Shown: one piece after another, positions 1 to 8,576 of the stretch | How the letters are laid out: each line of letters starts with the position of its first letter | How positions within the stretch are numbered: the first letter of the stretch is position 1 | Assembly (NCBI GenBank): GCA_902765025.1 | Contig: CACWYC010000019.1 | Coordinates: forward strand, 1-33,572 | Source: Oscillospiraceae bacterium | GTDB lineage: Bacteria > Bacillota > Clostridia > Oscillospirales > Oscillospiraceae | Reading direction: 5' to 3' | DNA: 33,572 nt | Position numbers and translations under genes: made by a program | The notes under the pieces: generated by a model | Told to the model about the DNA's origin: nothing | What the model saw: the letters and a program-made list of their open reading frames with translations, nothing else | Database searches by the model: none

Positions 1-191
1 CTTTGGCTTGTGTGGCAGTCTTACCCTCGCTTGCGGCCTGACATGATTTCTGTTCGTCGGGCCAGAGCTTTGCCGCCGCCTTCCTTCAGATTCCGCCTCG
101 CGACGGACACCCTTGGCTTTGGCTATGACCTTCCCGCTGCCGGGCGGTCTCGGAACTTTCACCCGTTAGAACGTGCGCTCGCCGGGCGCAC
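1..191 (-). mobile_element. Group II intron, 5' part (domain I), cut by window edge
   Basis: Read on the minus strand from base 191 leftwards, the sequence begins GTGCGCCC, matching the group II 5' consensus GUGYG. A small hairpin (GTGCGC/GCGCAC) follows, then domain I-like stretches such as AACGGGTGAAAGTTCCGAG, GCAGCGGGAAGGTCATAG and GAGGCGGAATCTGAAGGAAG, which I recognise from bacterial group II introns. The rest, including any reverse transcriptase gene, lies beyond base 1. The 5' exon (bases 192 upward) contains the terminator hairpin at 203-232, so the intron sits 11 nt past a terminator stem. That placement is typical of group IIC introns. The splice site could be off by a few bases. 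The short plus-strand frame at 10-219 is antisense to this RNA and is not a gene. Confidence 0.8.
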
Positions 192-202
192 CACGGCAAA
201 CG

Positions 203-238
203 AAGAACCGCTTCCTTGAGGAAGCGGTTCTTTTTTTG
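203..238. terminator. Hairpin terminator after the zinc-ribbon gene
   Basis: A near-perfect stem (GAACCGCTTCC / GGAAGCGGTTC with a 4-nt loop, extended by A-T pairs) lies just after the stop codon of the minus-strand gene at 241. On the plus strand it is followed by seven T. On the minus strand it is followed by the T-rich TTCGTTTG. It can therefore work in both directions, and it is the probable landmark for the group II intron next to it. Confidence 0.85.
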
Positions 239-240
239 CT

Positions 241-1035
241 TTATTTCCCGCCGGAGAAGGCGGTATCGCCTATTTCGTAATCCAGCAGGACCGTAACGGT
301 TCCGCTGCCGGTGTAAATCTCCAGCTCGGCGCCGTAGGGTACTGTCAGATTTACGTCGTAGAACACATAGCACATCCGCTTGCCGTCCCGGAAGCACTCG
401 TCGGCGGAGAGATACGCGCCATCCATGCCGGTTTGCTCCCATGCCCTCAGGTTGACGCCCAGGTCGTAGTCGGCCTCCTGGTCAATCCACACCAGCAGCG
501 TGGAGGGGTCCTCCCGGGCCACGGCCCACTTCTCCACCGACACCGGCTCGCCCTCTACCTCAAACACTTCGCCCAGCTCGCAGCCCCTGTCCGCAGGCTC
601 TGCCGGGATCGTTTCTATGATGGACTCCGGGCGAGGCGGTGCCTCATCCCACAGGTCGTCGATGATCAGGGACATCAGGGCAGCCAGTATGCCGACGATC
701 ATCAGCAGGGTTGACTTTCGCTGATTGGTTGGCTTTGTCTTTTTCTGGGGGGTGAGCTTTGGCGGGCGGACCGCCTTTTTCCCCATGGCGACCTCTCCCA
801 CCGCCGGCTTCGGACTCTTCCGCACCTGCCGGGCCACGTTCTCGTGGCACTCCTTATGCTCATAACATTCCTTCTGCTCGTAGCACACCTTTTCCCCCTG
901 CTCCAGCAGGTGGACGGTGCCGTCGGGGGCCACGTATTCCCGGCTGGGTGCCCGGTTATAGGCGCCGCAGGACGGGCAGGTGTCGCCGGTATAGCGGTAG
1001 GTTTTGCCGCAGCTTCTGCACTTTACCGTTGCCAT
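241..1035 (-). CDS. Zinc-ribbon single-pass membrane protein, function unknown
   Basis: A 264-residue protein. An N-terminal zinc ribbon has CxxC pairs at residues 6/9 and 20/23. A Cys/His/Glu-rich stretch (about 50-66, CYEQKECYEHKECHE) follows, then a basic linker rich in Lys and Pro, one membrane segment (about 109-125), and a C-terminal domain of about 130 residues that I do not recognise and that is probably outside the cell. The ATG at 1035 is chosen because AAAGGAG lies 7 nt upstream and the zinc ribbon starts there; the frame is open further upstream but lacks a ribosome site. Bacterial proteins with a zinc ribbon plus one membrane span often act in envelope sensing, but nothing here fixes the role. 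It has its own promoter and terminator, so it is monocistronic. Confidence 0.8.
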   Translation of the reverse strand: MATVKCRSCGKTYRYTGDTCPSCGAYNRAPSREYVAPDGTVHLLEQGEKVCYEQKECYEHKECHENVARQVRKSPKPAVGEVAMGKKAVRPPKLTPQKKTKPTNQRKSTLLMIVGILAALMSLIIDDLWDEAPPRPESIIETIPAEPADRGCELGEVFEVEGEPVSVEKWAVAREDPSTLLVWIDQEADYDLGVNLRAWEQTGMDGAYLSADECFRDGKRMCYVFYDVNLTVPYGAELEIYTGSGTVTVLLDYEIGDTAFSGGK

Positions 1036-1074
1036 AGGCCGCTCCTTTCTTCCACGGAATCCTCTTATGCCAAC

Positions 1075-1103
1075 AGTATAGTCCCAAATGTCCCTCTTGT
1101 CCA
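1075..1103 (-). promoter_or_regulatory. Promoter of the zinc-ribbon gene
   Basis: On the minus strand, TGGACA (1098-1103), a 17-nt spacer and TATACT (1075-1080) form a good SigA-type promoter about 40 nt before the start codon. A 9-bp inverted repeat (AAATGTCCC at 1086-1094, GGGACATTT at 1121-1129) brackets the -35 box and could be an operator or an RNA stem. Confidence 0.6.
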
Positions 1104-1157
1104 GCAACTTGGGGTTGCCCGGGACATTTTCCCGCGCAACCACAGGTTTACGGCGCG

Positions 1158-1208
1158 AAAAAAGCCCCCGCCTGTCCCCTTTTTGAGGGGATGGCGTGGG
1201 GCTTTTTT
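1158..1208 (-). terminator. Rho-independent terminator of the ribosomal protein cluster
   Basis: A long GC-rich inverted repeat lies just after the rplQ stop codon. On the minus strand the stem ends in GGGGGC followed by six T. The outer arms are also A6/T6, so it may stop transcription from both sides. Confidence 0.9.
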
Positions 1209-1224
1209 ACACAAACAGTATCGT

Positions 1225-1569
1225 TTACTTTACCAGCTCGATGATAGCGGTCTCAGCAGCATCGCCGCGGCGAACGCCGGTGCGGATGATGCGGGTATAG
1301 CCGCCGTTGCGATCGGCATACTCAGGAGCGATGCTCTTGAACAGCTTGTTGGCAACGTCCTCGCGGGTGATAAAGCTCAGTGCCTGACGATAAGCGGCCA
1401 GATCGCCCTTCTTGCCGAGGGTGATCATCTTCTCAGCCATGGGCTTGATCTCCTTGGCGCGGCTGATGGTGGTCTCCATGCGGCCGGTGTCCAGGAAATC
1501 AGTGACCTGCTGACGGAGCATCGCCATACGCTGGTCGGTAGTCTTACCGAGCTTACGAGTTCCGGGCAT
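1225..1569 (-). CDS. rplQ: 50S ribosomal protein L17
   Basis: A 114-residue L17 that begins [20 protein letters not shown], the conserved start of the family. It binds 23S rRNA near the peptide exit tunnel. The length is normal for Firmicutes (about 110-130). AAGGAGG lies 8 nt before the ATG. It is the last gene of the alpha part of the cluster, 37 nt after rpoA, and is followed directly by a strong terminator. Confidence 0.98.
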   Translation of the reverse strand: MPGTRKLGKTTDQRMAMLRQQVTDFLDTGRMETTISRAKEIKPMAEKMITLGKKGDLAAYRQALSFITREDVANKLFKSIAPEYADRNGGYTRIIRTGVRRGDAAETAIIELVK

Positions 1570-1606
1570 TTCTGTTTCCTCCTTGATAGGATCGCGTAAG
1601 TACGCG

Positions 1607-2560
1607 TTAGTTGTTTTCCTCGCTGGCCAGGGACAGGCCCATCATAGCCAGCTTGTTGATGACTTCCTCCAGAGACTTGCGTCCCAGATTGCGAACCTTC
1701 ATCATCTCGTCCTCGGTCTTGGAAATCAAGTCCTCCACGGTGTTGATGTTGGCACGCTTGAGGCAGTTGAAGCTGCGAACGCTGAGATCCAGCTCCTCGA
1801 TGGTCAGCTCCAGCACCTTGTCCCGCTGATCGGTGGCCTTCTCCACCACGATGGACTTGTCGCCCAGGGTGTCGGACAGGTCGGTGAACAGGGCAAAGTG
1901 GTCGCACAGGATCTTGGCGCCCAGGGACACCGCGTCACGAGCGCTGATGGTGCCGTCGGTCCAGACCTCCAGCGTCAACTTGTCGTAATCGCTGCTGGTG
2001 CCCACACGGGTGCTCTCCACCGTGTAGTTCACTTTGTAGACAGGGGTGTAGATGGAGTCCACGGAAATCACGCCGATGACTCCGGCGCGCAGCGCCTTGT
2101 TCTTATCGGCAGACACATAGCCGCGGCCATGGGCCAGGGTGATCTCCATGCTCAGCACGCCGCCCACGTCCAGCGTGGCGATGTGCAGCTCGGGGTTCAG
2201 AATCTCTACTTCACCGTCGCTCTTGATATCGCCGGCCGTCACTTCACAGGGACCGGCAGCCTCAATGAACACAGTCTTGGGGCCGTCGCAGTGCAGCTTG
2301 GTCAGCAGATTCTTCACATTCAGAACGATCTCCGTCACGTCCTCTTTCACACCGGGAATGGTGGAAAACTCGTGCTGCACACCGGCAATCTTGATGCTGG
2401 TGGCCGCCGTGCCGGGCAGACTGGAGAGCATGGTGCGACGCAGTGCGTTGCCCAGGGTCGTTCCGAAGCCGCGCTCCAGGGGTTCGATCACATATTTTCC
2501 ATAGGAAGCATCACCGGGCGTTTCCAAACACTCGATATGGGGCTTCTCAATTTCGATCAT
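1607..2560 (-). CDS. rpoA: RNA polymerase alpha subunit
   Basis: A 317-residue alpha subunit. The N-terminal domain (about 1-230), which dimerises and assembles beta and beta', contains the conserved segment [17 protein letters not shown]. The C-terminal domain (about 245-310), which binds UP elements and activators, contains the helix-hairpin-helix region ending [15 protein letters not shown]. Length is typical. AAGGAGG precedes the ATG. Its position between rpsD and rplQ is the usual bacterial alpha-operon order, which couples polymerase supply to ribosome supply. Confidence 0.99.
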   Translation of the reverse strand: MIEIEKPHIECLETPGDASYGKYVIEPLERGFGTTLGNALRRTMLSSLPGTAATSIKIAGVQHEFSTIPGVKEDVTEIVLNVKNLLTKLHCDGPKTVFIEAAGPCEVTAGDIKSDGEVEILNPELHIATLDVGGVLSMEITLAHGRGYVSADKNKALRAGVIGVISVDSIYTPVYKVNYTVESTRVGTSSDYDKLTLEVWTDGTISARDAVSLGAKILCDHFALFTDLSDTLGDKSIVVEKATDQRDKVLELTIEELDLSVRSFNCLKRANINTVEDLISKTEDEMMKVRNLGRKSLEEVINKLAMMGLSLASEENN

Positions 2561-2641
2561 GCAGTACCCTCCTTGATTTTTAGTGCGCGCAGCAACCGCC
2601 GCGCGGGAAAAATGGTTGCGTAAATGAGGGTTCGAGCCCTA
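2561..2641 (-). other. Structured spacer between rpsD and rpoA
   Basis: This 81-nt gap is longer than most in the cluster. It holds a stem with arms GCAACC (2592-2597) and GGTTGC (2614-2619), and a small hairpin AGGG-TTCGAG-CCCT near 2627-2640, next to the rpsD stop. It could affect RNA processing or the relative expression of rpoA, but no known element was recognised. Confidence 0.4.
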
Positions 2642-3244
2642 TTACTTGGAGTACAACTCGACGATCAGGTGCTCCTCGATGGGCATATCGATGTCCTCGC
2701 GGGCGGGCAGCTTCACGACGGTGCCCTTCAGGGCGTTCTTGTCGCGCTCCAGCCACTGGGGCACGGTGATCAGGGGAGCATCCTCGCCGGTCAGGCGCTT
2801 GAAGCAGGCCGCGCTGCGGCTGGCTTCCTTCACCTCGATCACATCACCGCTGCGAACCAGGTAGGAGGGGATGTTGACCTTGTGACCGTTGACGGTGAAA
2901 TGGGCGTGGTTCACCAGCTGACGGGCCTCACGGCGGGTCATGGCGAAGCCCAGACGATAAACAACGTTATCCAGACGACGCTCAACCAGGCTCAGCAGGT
3001 TCTCGCCGGTCTTGCCGGGCATAGCGGCGGCCTTCTCGTAGTAAGCATGGAACTGCTTCTCCAGAATGCCGTACACGAACTTAACCTTCTGCTTCTCGTT
3101 GAGCTGGATCGCATACTCACTCTTTTTCTTTCTCATCTGGCCGCCGGGATTGCGCTTGGTCTCCTTCTTGGAGTAACCCATCACGGCCGGAGAAATGCCC
3201 AGCGCCTTGCAGCGCTTGGCAATAGGCTGCATATTCTTAGCCAT
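2642..3244 (-). CDS. rpsD: 30S ribosomal protein S4
   Basis: A 200-residue S4, a primary 16S rRNA binder that starts 30S body assembly and shapes the decoding centre. The S4 RNA-binding domain is visible as [20 protein letters not shown] followed by [21 protein letters not shown]. The N-terminus has only one Cys (residue 12), so this is the zinc-free form and not the four-Cys form. In bacteria S4 often represses its own operon, but no S4 target site was identified here. GGAGG lies upstream of the ATG. Confidence 0.98.
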   Translation of the reverse strand: MAKNMQPIAKRCKALGISPAVMGYSKKETKRNPGGQMRKKKSEYAIQLNEKQKVKFVYGILEKQFHAYYEKAAAMPGKTGENLLSLVERRLDNVVYRLGFAMTRREARQLVNHAHFTVNGHKVNIPSYLVRSGDVIEVKEASRSAACFKRLTGEDAPLITVPQWLERDKNALKGTVVKLPAREDIDMPIEEHLIVELYSK

Positions 3245-3265
3245 TGCAATATCCTCCTTCTTCGA

Positions 3266-3667
3266 TTACACGCGGCGACGCTTGGGCGGGCGGCAGCCAT
3301 TGTGGGGAATGGGAGTGACGTCCTTAATCATGGTCACTTCCAGACCCACGGCCTGCAGCGCGCGGATAGCGGCCTCACGACCCTGGCCGGGGCCCTTAAC
3401 GAAGACCTCCACGGTCTTCAGGCCATGCTCCATAGCGGCGGTAGCAGCCGTTTCGGCAGCGCTCTGTGCGGCGAAGGGAGTGGACTTCTTGCTGCCACGG
3501 AAACCCAGACCGCCGGAGGAAGCCCAGGAAAGGGCGTTGCCCTGGCTGTCGGTGACGGTAACCATGGTGTTGTTGAAGGAAGAGCGGATATGGACCTGGC
3601 CCTTCTCGACGTTCTTCTTTTCGCGACGGCGACGGATAACTTTCTTACCCTTAGTAGCGGTAGCCAT
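3266..3667 (-). CDS. rpsK: 30S ribosomal protein S11
   Basis: A 133-residue S11 that forms part of the 30S platform near the E site. Conserved blocks are [16 protein letters not shown], the [14 protein letters not shown] segment, [15 protein letters not shown], and the C-terminus [12 protein letters not shown]. Length is normal. GGAGG lies upstream of the ATG. It is followed by rpsD after 21 nt. Confidence 0.98.
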   Translation of the reverse strand: MATATKGKKVIRRRREKKNVEKGQVHIRSSFNNTMVTVTDSQGNALSWASSGGLGFRGSKKSTPFAAQSAAETAATAAMEHGLKTVEVFVKGPGQGREAAIRALQAVGLEVTMIKDVTPIPHNGCRPPKRRRV

Positions 3668-3683
3668 ACTCTATCTTCCCTCC

Positions 3684-4052
3684 TTACTTCTTCTTGTTTG
3701 CAATGGTCTTCTTGGGGCCCTTGCGGGTGCGTGCATTGGTCTTGCTGCGCTGGCCGCGAACGGGCAGGCCGCGACGATGCCGCGTGCCGCGATAGCAGCC
3801 GATTTCAGTCAGGCGCTTGATGTCCAGCGCCACTTGACGACGCAGATCACCCTCGACGGTGTAATGCTGGTCGATGACCTCACGAAGCTTCGCCTCGTCG
3901 GCCTCGGTCAGATCCTTCACTCTCGTGTCGGGGTTGATGCCTGTCTGTGCCAGGATGTCCTGGGCACTCTTTCTTCCAATACCATAGATATAAGTCAAAC
4001 CGATTTCGATTCGCTTATCCTTGGGCAGGTCAATACCGGCAATACGTGCCAT
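3684..4052 (-). CDS. rpsM: 30S ribosomal protein S13
   Basis: A 122-residue S13, a 30S head protein that contacts the P-site tRNA and forms bridges to the 50S. It starts [20 protein letters not shown] and ends in the basic tail after the conserved [20 protein letters not shown] motif (here [19 protein letters not shown]). GGAGGT precedes the start. It lies 25 nt after rpmJ and 16 nt before rpsK. Confidence 0.98.
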   Translation of the reverse strand: MARIAGIDLPKDKRIEIGLTYIYGIGRKSAQDILAQTGINPDTRVKDLTEADEAKLREVIDQHYTVEGDLRRQVALDIKRLTEIGCYRGTRHRRGLPVRGQRSKTNARTRKGPKKTIANKKK

Positions 4053-4077
4053 TTGTTAGTGCACCTCCACTTTCTAC

Positions 4078-4191
4078 TTAGCCCTGACGCTGTTTGTGCT
4101 TAGGATTCTCGCAAATCACCATAACACGGCCTTTGCGGCGAATGATCTTGCACTTCTCGCACATGGGCTTCACGGACGGTCTTACTTTCAT
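4078..4191 (-). CDS. rpmJ: 50S ribosomal protein L36
   Basis: A 37-residue protein beginning [15 protein letters not shown] and ending NPKHKQRQG. The zinc ligands C-x2-C (residues 11 and 14), Cys27 and His32 are all present, so this is the zinc-binding paralog of L36. AAGGAGG lies 10 nt before the ATG. It sits between infA and rpsM, the standard position in Firmicutes. It binds 23S rRNA near the peptidyl transferase side of the 50S subunit. Confidence 0.96.
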   Translation of the reverse strand: MKVRPSVKPMCEKCKIIRRKGRVMVICENPKHKQRQG

Positions 4192-4205
4192 CGTTTGAAA
4201 CCTCC

Positions 4206-4424
4206 TTACTTGCTGCGCCAGGTGATTCGGCCACGGGTCAGATCATAGGGCGACATCTCAACGGTCACCTTGTCACCGGGCAGGATCCTGATGAAATTCA
4301 TTCTGAGTTTTCCGGAAATATGCGCTAAAATCGTGTGTCCATTTCCAATGTCTACCTGGAATGTGGTGTTGGGCAGGGACTCAACCACTACGCCCTCCAC
4401 TTCGATCATATCGGATTTTGCCAA
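4206..4424 (-). CDS. infA: Translation initiation factor IF-1
   Basis: A 72-residue S1-like OB-fold protein that occupies the 30S A site during initiation. The family sequence is intact from [10 protein letters not shown] to the C-terminal ITWRSK. The start is a TTG at 4424: AGGAGG lies 8 nt before it, the length then matches IF-1 exactly, and residue 2 onward (AKSD) matches the usual MAKSD start. Any longer reading overlaps the upstream gene and adds unrelated residues. Its ribosome site lies within the last codons of the upstream KOW gene, so the two are probably translationally coupled. Confidence 0.96.
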   Translation of the reverse strand: MAKSDMIEVEGVVVESLPNTTFQVDIGNGHTILAHISGKLRMNFIRILPGDKVTVEMSPYDLTRGRITWRSK

Positions 4425-4425
4425 G

Positions 4426-4710
4426 TTACTGTCCCTCCTGGTCCGAATTACCGCCGCTGAATGCGGCAATGGCTTTACGAAGCTCAATGTTTGTTATTTT
4501 TTCGCTGGATTTGATTTTTTCAGCTACCGCACCCTGGCCGGGAGAAACCAGCGCCACGTGTTTTTTCCGTTTGCGCTTGGGATTCTCCAGCCGGCGGTGC
4601 TTCCCGTCCGCCAGCAGCAGGAAGTCCCCCTCCGTGGCCAGCACGAAGAAAAGGCTGTCCCGGTCTCTGCCGGCGGTGGATTTTACAAGGTCTGATTTGG
4701 CAATGTCCAT
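4426..4710 (-). CDS. KOW-domain RNA-binding protein
   Basis: A 94-residue protein. The N-terminal part (about 1-60) resembles the KOW/L14e-like domain: a short [10 protein letters not shown] turn, strand-like [17 protein letters not shown] and the basic [16 protein letters not shown]. The C-terminal part (about 60-94) looks helical and charged. Genes of this type sit between map and infA in many Clostridia and are annotated as KOW-domain RNA-binding proteins, with no firmly known function. It starts 1 nt after the map stop codon, and its TAA is 1 nt before the infA TTG. Ribosome association is an inference from the domain and context. Confidence 0.85.
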   Translation of the reverse strand: MDIAKSDLVKSTAGRDRDSLFFVLATEGDFLLLADGKHRRLENPKRKRKKHVALVSPGQGAVAEKIKSSEKITNIELRKAIAAFSGGNSDQEGQ

Positions 4711-4711
4711 G

Positions 4712-5473
4712 TCACACCAGCGATTTCTCGGGGTTGGTCAGAATCTGCGGCTCCCCGTCGGTGATGAGAATGGTGTTTTCATAGTGGGCGGCATTTCTGC
4801 CGTCGGCGGTCTTCACCGTCCAGCCGTCGCTCATGTTGATGATGGCGGCGGAGCCGGCGTTGACCATGGGCTCCACGGCGATGGTCATGCCCCGCAGCAG
4901 GCGGGGGCCGTGACCGGGCTTGCCGTAGTTGGGAATCTCCGGCGCTTCGTGCATATTGTGCCCGATACCGTGACCCACGTACTCACGGACGATGCTGTAA
5001 CCGTGGCTCTCCACATACTCCTGCACGGCGTGGCCGATATCGCTGATGCGGTATCCCTCCCGGGCGAACTTCAGGCCCTCAAAGAAGGACTGCTGCGTCA
5101 CCCGAATCAGGTCCATGTTCTCGTCGGACACCTTGCCGCAAGGGTAGGTGCCGGCGCAGTCGCCATGGACGCCGCCGATGTAGGCGCCCACGTCCACGCT
5201 GACCACGTCGCCCTCCTGCAAGACGCGCTTGCCGGGGATACCGTGGATAATCTCATCGTTGACGCTGACGCACACGCTGGCGGGATAGCCGTTGTAGTGC
5301 AGGAAGGAGGGGGTAGCCCCCTGGCTGCGGATGAATTCATACACTGCCTTATCAATTTGCGCTGTGGTCACGCCGGGCTTGACCATATCCCGGGCCACCG
5401 CACGGGCAGCCGCGGTAATCTCGCCGGCACGACGCATCAGCTCGATCTCATGGGCGGATTTGAGCGTAATCAT
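4712..5473 (-). CDS. map: Methionine aminopeptidase, type I
   Basis: A 253-residue peptidase that removes the initiator Met from new proteins. The fold and metal ligands are visible: the two Asp in SVDVGAYIGGVHGDCAG, the His in YVGHGIGHNMHEAPEIPNYG, and the Glu in AVEPMV and HYENTILI. The start ATG at 5473 overlaps the adk stop codon (ATGA), so translation is probably coupled. The open frame extends further upstream, but that part lies inside adk. There is only a weak ribosome site of its own. The N-terminus lacks a zinc-finger extension. Confidence 0.97.
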   Translation of the reverse strand: MITLKSAHEIELMRRAGEITAAARAVARDMVKPGVTTAQIDKAVYEFIRSQGATPSFLHYNGYPASVCVSVNDEIIHGIPGKRVLQEGDVVSVDVGAYIGGVHGDCAGTYPCGKVSDENMDLIRVTQQSFFEGLKFAREGYRISDIGHAVQEYVESHGYSIVREYVGHGIGHNMHEAPEIPNYGKPGHGPRLLRGMTIAVEPMVNAGSAAIINMSDGWTVKTADGRNAAHYENTILITDGEPQILTNPEKSLV

Positions 5474-6108
5474 TGTGTACACCCCAACGCCGCTAAGACC
5501 GCAGCGGTGGTCTCCTCTACTGTGGGATAATTGTCCACCACTTTCAGAAGTCCTCTGTCGCCGTAGAACGTCTTCAAAGGCTCTGTGGTTTCGTGATACT
5601 CCTTCAGCCGGCTCTGCACCGTCTCGGGAATATCGTCCTTGCGCTGCACCAGCTTGCCGCCGCACTCGTCGCAGACGCCCTCCTGCCTGGGGGGCACGTT
5701 GACGATGTGGTAGCTGGCGCCGCAGTGCTCGCAGACCCGGCGGCCGCCCATACGATGCACAATCACATCGTCGGGCACCTCCAGCGCCACCACGGCATCG
5801 AATCGAATGCCGGCGGCCTCCAGAGCCTCCGCCTGGGCCACAGTCCGCGGCACGCCGTCCAGGATATACCCGGCGGCGCAGTCCGCTTCCTGCAAGCGCT
5901 CGTTGATGATGCCGATGATGATCTCATCCGGCACCAGCGCCCCGGCGTCCATAAACGCCTTGGCCTTCAGCCCCGTGGGCGTGCCGTTTTTCACGGCGGC
6001 CCGGAGGATGTTGCCGGTGGAGATGGTGGGAATCTTCAGCACCTTTTTAATGATGTCTGCCTGAGTGCCCTTGCCGGCACCGGGGGCGCCTAAAAGGATC
6101 ATTCTCAT
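5470..6108 (-). CDS. adk: Adenylate kinase
   Basis: A 212-residue kinase that interconverts ATP + AMP and 2 ADP. The P-loop GAPGAGKGT is at residues 7-15, the AMP-site segment STGNILR follows, and DGVPRTVAQAEAL is conserved. The LID domain carries two CxxC pairs (CEHCG and CDECGG), the zinc-binding form common in Gram-positives. I chose ATG 6108 (MRMILLGAPG) because GAGGTG is correctly spaced for it; the in-frame ATG at 6117 is too close to that site. It sits between secY and map, the usual place in the spc operon. Confidence 0.97.
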   Translation of the reverse strand: MRMILLGAPGAGKGTQADIIKKVLKIPTISTGNILRAAVKNGTPTGLKAKAFMDAGALVPDEIIIGIINERLQEADCAAGYILDGVPRTVAQAEALEAAGIRFDAVVALEVPDDVIVHRMGGRRVCEHCGASYHIVNVPPRQEGVCDECGGKLVQRKDDIPETVQSRLKEYHETTEPLKTFYGDRGLLKVVDNYPTVEETTAAVLAALGCTQ

Positions 6109-6121
6109 TGCATGCACCTCA

Positions 6122-7402
6122 TTAGTTCAGGAAGCCCTTATACTGACGCATCAGCATCTGGGACTCCAGAGCCTGGACGGTCTCCAGCGCCACGCCCACC
6201 ACGATGATGACGGAAGTACCGCCGATGGATAGCGCGGAAACGTTGACGATCTTACCGATGATCAGAGGCAGAATAGCCACCACGCCCAGATACAGGGCGC
6301 CGAACAGCGTAATCTTGTTGAGGACCTTCTGGATGAAGTCAGAGGTGGGCTTGCCGGGGCGGAAGCCGGGGACGAAGCCGCCGTTCTTCTTCAGGTTGTT
6401 GGCGATCTCCACAGGATTGAACTGAATGGTGGAATAGAAGTAGCTGAAAGCGATAATCATCAGGAAGTACACGACCATATACACCACGCTGCGGCTGTCC
6501 ACGGCCTGGGTAAGGGCGTACCAGAAGGTGCCCTCCTTGGGGTGGGTGAAAGCGGCGATGGTGGGGATGATCATGGCGATGGACTGGGCGAAGATGACGG
6601 GCAGAACGCCGGACATATTCACCTTCATGGGCAGGTTGGTGCTCTGGCCGCCGTACATCTTGCGGCCCACCTGGCGCTTGGCATACTGGACGGGGATGCG
6701 GCGCTCGGCGCCGTTGACCCAGGTGACCAGCACAACCAGAGCCAGGATGCCCACCACCACCAGCACCACATGCCACCAGTTGGCGGGGGTGGTGCGGACG
6801 TAGCTGATGGCGCTACCCACCATATTGGGCACGCGGCTGATGATACCGGCGAACAGGATCATGGAGATACCGTTGCCGATACCGAACTCGGTGATCTGCT
6901 CACCCATCCACATCACAAAGGCGGAGCCGGCCATGAAGGACACGATGATGACCAGGGCAGCCCAGATACCGGTGTTGGTCAGGATGCCGTAGTTCTTCAT
7001 CAGGGCGTAGTAGCCCCAGCCCTGCAGGATGGCGATGGCCACGGTGGCATAGCGGGTGATGGACTGGATCTTCTTCCTGCCCTCCTCGCCGCCGTCACGG
7101 GCCAGACGCTCCAGCGCCGGGATGGCGATGGTCAGCAGCTGGATGATGATGGAGCTGTTGATGTAGGGCTGCACACCCAGGGCAAACAGCGTGGCGTTGG
7201 CGAACGCGCCGCCGGACATCACGTTGTACAGGCCCAGAATGGTGGTGCTCAGACTATCCAGATAGGTGTTGAGCAGTGCGGTGTCCACATAGGGGACGGG
7301 GATGGCGTTACCGATGCGGAAAATCAGCAGCATCAGCGCGGTGAACACGATTTTCTTGCGCAGCTCGGGAATGGCCCAAGCTCTGCGAATCGTCTGAAAC
7401 AC
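6122..7402 (-). CDS. secY: Protein translocase subunit SecY
   Basis: A 426-residue, ten-span membrane protein that forms the Sec channel for protein export and membrane insertion. Recognisable segments include the N-terminal FRIGNAIPVPYVDT, the plug-region VMSGGAFANATLFALGVQPYI, and the cytosolic loop region KKNGGFVPGFRPGKPT, which binds ribosome and SecA. The start is a GTG at 7402, one nt after the rplO stop, with AGAGGTGAT upstream. Length is normal for Firmicutes (about 430). Confidence 0.98.
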   Translation of the reverse strand: MFQTIRRAWAIPELRKKIVFTALMLLIFRIGNAIPVPYVDTALLNTYLDSLSTTILGLYNVMSGGAFANATLFALGVQPYINSSIIIQLLTIAIPALERLARDGGEEGRKKIQSITRYATVAIAILQGWGYYALMKNYGILTNTGIWAALVIIVSFMAGSAFVMWMGEQITEFGIGNGISMILFAGIISRVPNMVGSAISYVRTTPANWWHVVLVVVGILALVVLVTWVNGAERRIPVQYAKRQVGRKMYGGQSTNLPMKVNMSGVLPVIFAQSIAMIIPTIAAFTHPKEGTFWYALTQAVDSRSVVYMVVYFLMIIAFSYFYSTIQFNPVEIANNLKKNGGFVPGFRPGKPTSDFIQKVLNKITLFGALYLGVVAILPLIIGKIVNVSALSIGGTSVIIVVGVALETVQALESQMLMRQYKGFLN

Positions 7403-7403
7403 G

Positions 7404-7844
7404 TCAGATCACCTCTGCCTTTCCACCGGCTGCCTCGATCGCTTCCTTGGCAGCCTGGGAAAAAGCAGCGGCCTGCACGGTCACTTTCTTGGTGACCTTG
7501 CCGTTACCCAGCACCTTGAAGCCATACTCACACTTGCTCAGGATGCCCTTGGCAAGCAGGGACTCAGCGGTAACGATCTCGCCATCCTCAAACTTGTTGA
7601 GGGAGCTCAGGTTGATGATCTCCAGGGGCTTTGCAAAGATGTTGTTGAAACCGCGCTTGGGGATGCGGCGAGCCAGAGGCATCTGGCCGCCCTCAAAGCC
7701 GATGCGGGTACCGCCGCCGGAACGGGCCTTCTGGCCCTTGTGGCCGCGACCGCCGGTCTTGCCGTTGCCGCTACCGGCGCCACGGCCCTTGCGGTAGGCT
7801 TCCTTGACGGAGCCAGCTGCGGGAGACAGTTCATTCAGTTTCAT
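7404..7844 (-). CDS. rplO: 50S ribosomal protein L15
   Basis: A 146-residue L15. The glycine- and basic-rich N-terminal extension [22 protein letters not shown] and the [18 protein letters not shown] block are diagnostic; this tail threads into 23S rRNA. The C-terminal domain (about 75-146) is the usual L18e/L15-type fold. AAGGAGG precedes the ATG. It lies 14 nt after rpmD and one nt before secY. Confidence 0.98.
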   Translation of the reverse strand: MKLNELSPAAGSVKEAYRKGRGAGSGNGKTGGRGHKGQKARSGGGTRIGFEGGQMPLARRIPKRGFNNIFAKPLEIINLSSLNKFEDGEIVTAESLLAKGILSKCEYGFKVLGNGKVTKKVTVQAAAFSQAAKEAIEAAGGKAEVI

Positions 7845-7858
7845 TCTCTCGCACCTCC

Positions 7859-8041
7859 TTATTTCACTTCGGTGACCTGCAGCAGGTAGCCGATCTTGGC
7901 GATCTTGCCGCGGGTCTGGTCGTTGTCGGGCTGAACGGTGGAGTCACCGATCTTACGCAGGCCCAGGGAAGCGGCAGTGGCAATGTGCTTTTCCAGTCTG
8001 CCGTTCAAGCTCTTGACGAGCTTAATGTTCAGATTAGCCAT
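7859..8041 (-). CDS. rpmD: 50S ribosomal protein L30
   Basis: A 60-residue L30 starting [15 protein letters not shown], with the conserved helix then [17 protein letters not shown] and ending in [10 protein letters not shown]. This is the standard short bacterial form. AAGGAGG lies 10 nt before the ATG. It is located between rpsE and rplO as in other spc operons. Confidence 0.97.
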   Translation of the reverse strand: MANLNIKLVKSLNGRLEKHIATAASLGLRKIGDSTVQPDNDQTRGKIAKIGYLLQVTEVK

Positions 8042-8056
8042 TTGTCCTCTGCCTCC

Positions 8057-8557
8057 TTAACCTACGATCTCGTCCACGCTCTTGCCGCGGGTGCGGGCCA
8101 CTTCCTCAGGGGTACGCAGAGCCTTCAGGCCCTCGAAGGTGGCAGCCACCACGTTGACGGCGGTGTTGGAGCGCAGGCACTTGGTACGGATATCCTTGAT
8201 ACCGGCAGCTTCCATGATGATACGCACGGGGCCGCCGGCGATCACGCCGGTACCGGGGGCAGCGGGCTTCATCAGCACGCGGCCGGCGCCGGCCTCACCA
8301 ATCACCTCGTGGGGAATGGTGGAACCGCTCAGGGACACCTGAATCATGTTCTTCTTGGCATCCTCGATGCCCTTGCGAATGGCCTCGGGAACCTCGGCGG
8401 CCTTACCCAGGCCAAAGCCGACCTTGCCCTTGCCATCGCCGACCACCATCAGGGCGGAGAACTTCATGACACGGCCGCCCTTAACGGTCTTGCTGACGCG
8501 GTTGGTCGCAACGACCTTCTCGATATACTCGCTCTGTTCTCTTTCAAATCTAGGCAT
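8057..8557 (-). CDS. rpsE: 30S ribosomal protein S5
   Basis: A 166-residue S5, which helps form the mRNA entry channel and affects decoding fidelity. It has the double-stranded RNA-binding-like N-terminal domain ([33 protein letters not shown]) and the C-terminal domain with the conserved [17 protein letters not shown] and [11 protein letters not shown]. The ATG at 8557 follows AAGGAGGACG and gives the family N-terminus [14 protein letters not shown]. The upstream part of the open frame overlaps rplR and is not coding. Confidence 0.98.
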   Translation of the reverse strand: MPRFEREQSEYIEKVVATNRVSKTVKGGRVMKFSALMVVGDGKGKVGFGLGKAAEVPEAIRKGIEDAKKNMIQVSLSGSTIPHEVIGEAGAGRVLMKPAAPGTGVIAGGPVRIIMEAAGIKDIRTKCLRSNTAVNVVAATFEGLKALRTPEEVARTRGKSVDEIVG

Positions 8558-8576
8558 TGTCTTTCGTCCTCCTTCC

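Noticed and set aside
10..219. Plus-strand frame of 69 codons at the left edge
   Set aside because: It is antisense to the group II intron RNA and runs into the terminator; no ribosome site.
2620..2642. tRNA T-arm near rpsD
   Set aside because: AGGGTTCGAGCCCT looks like a T-arm, but no acceptor, D or anticodon arms surround it.
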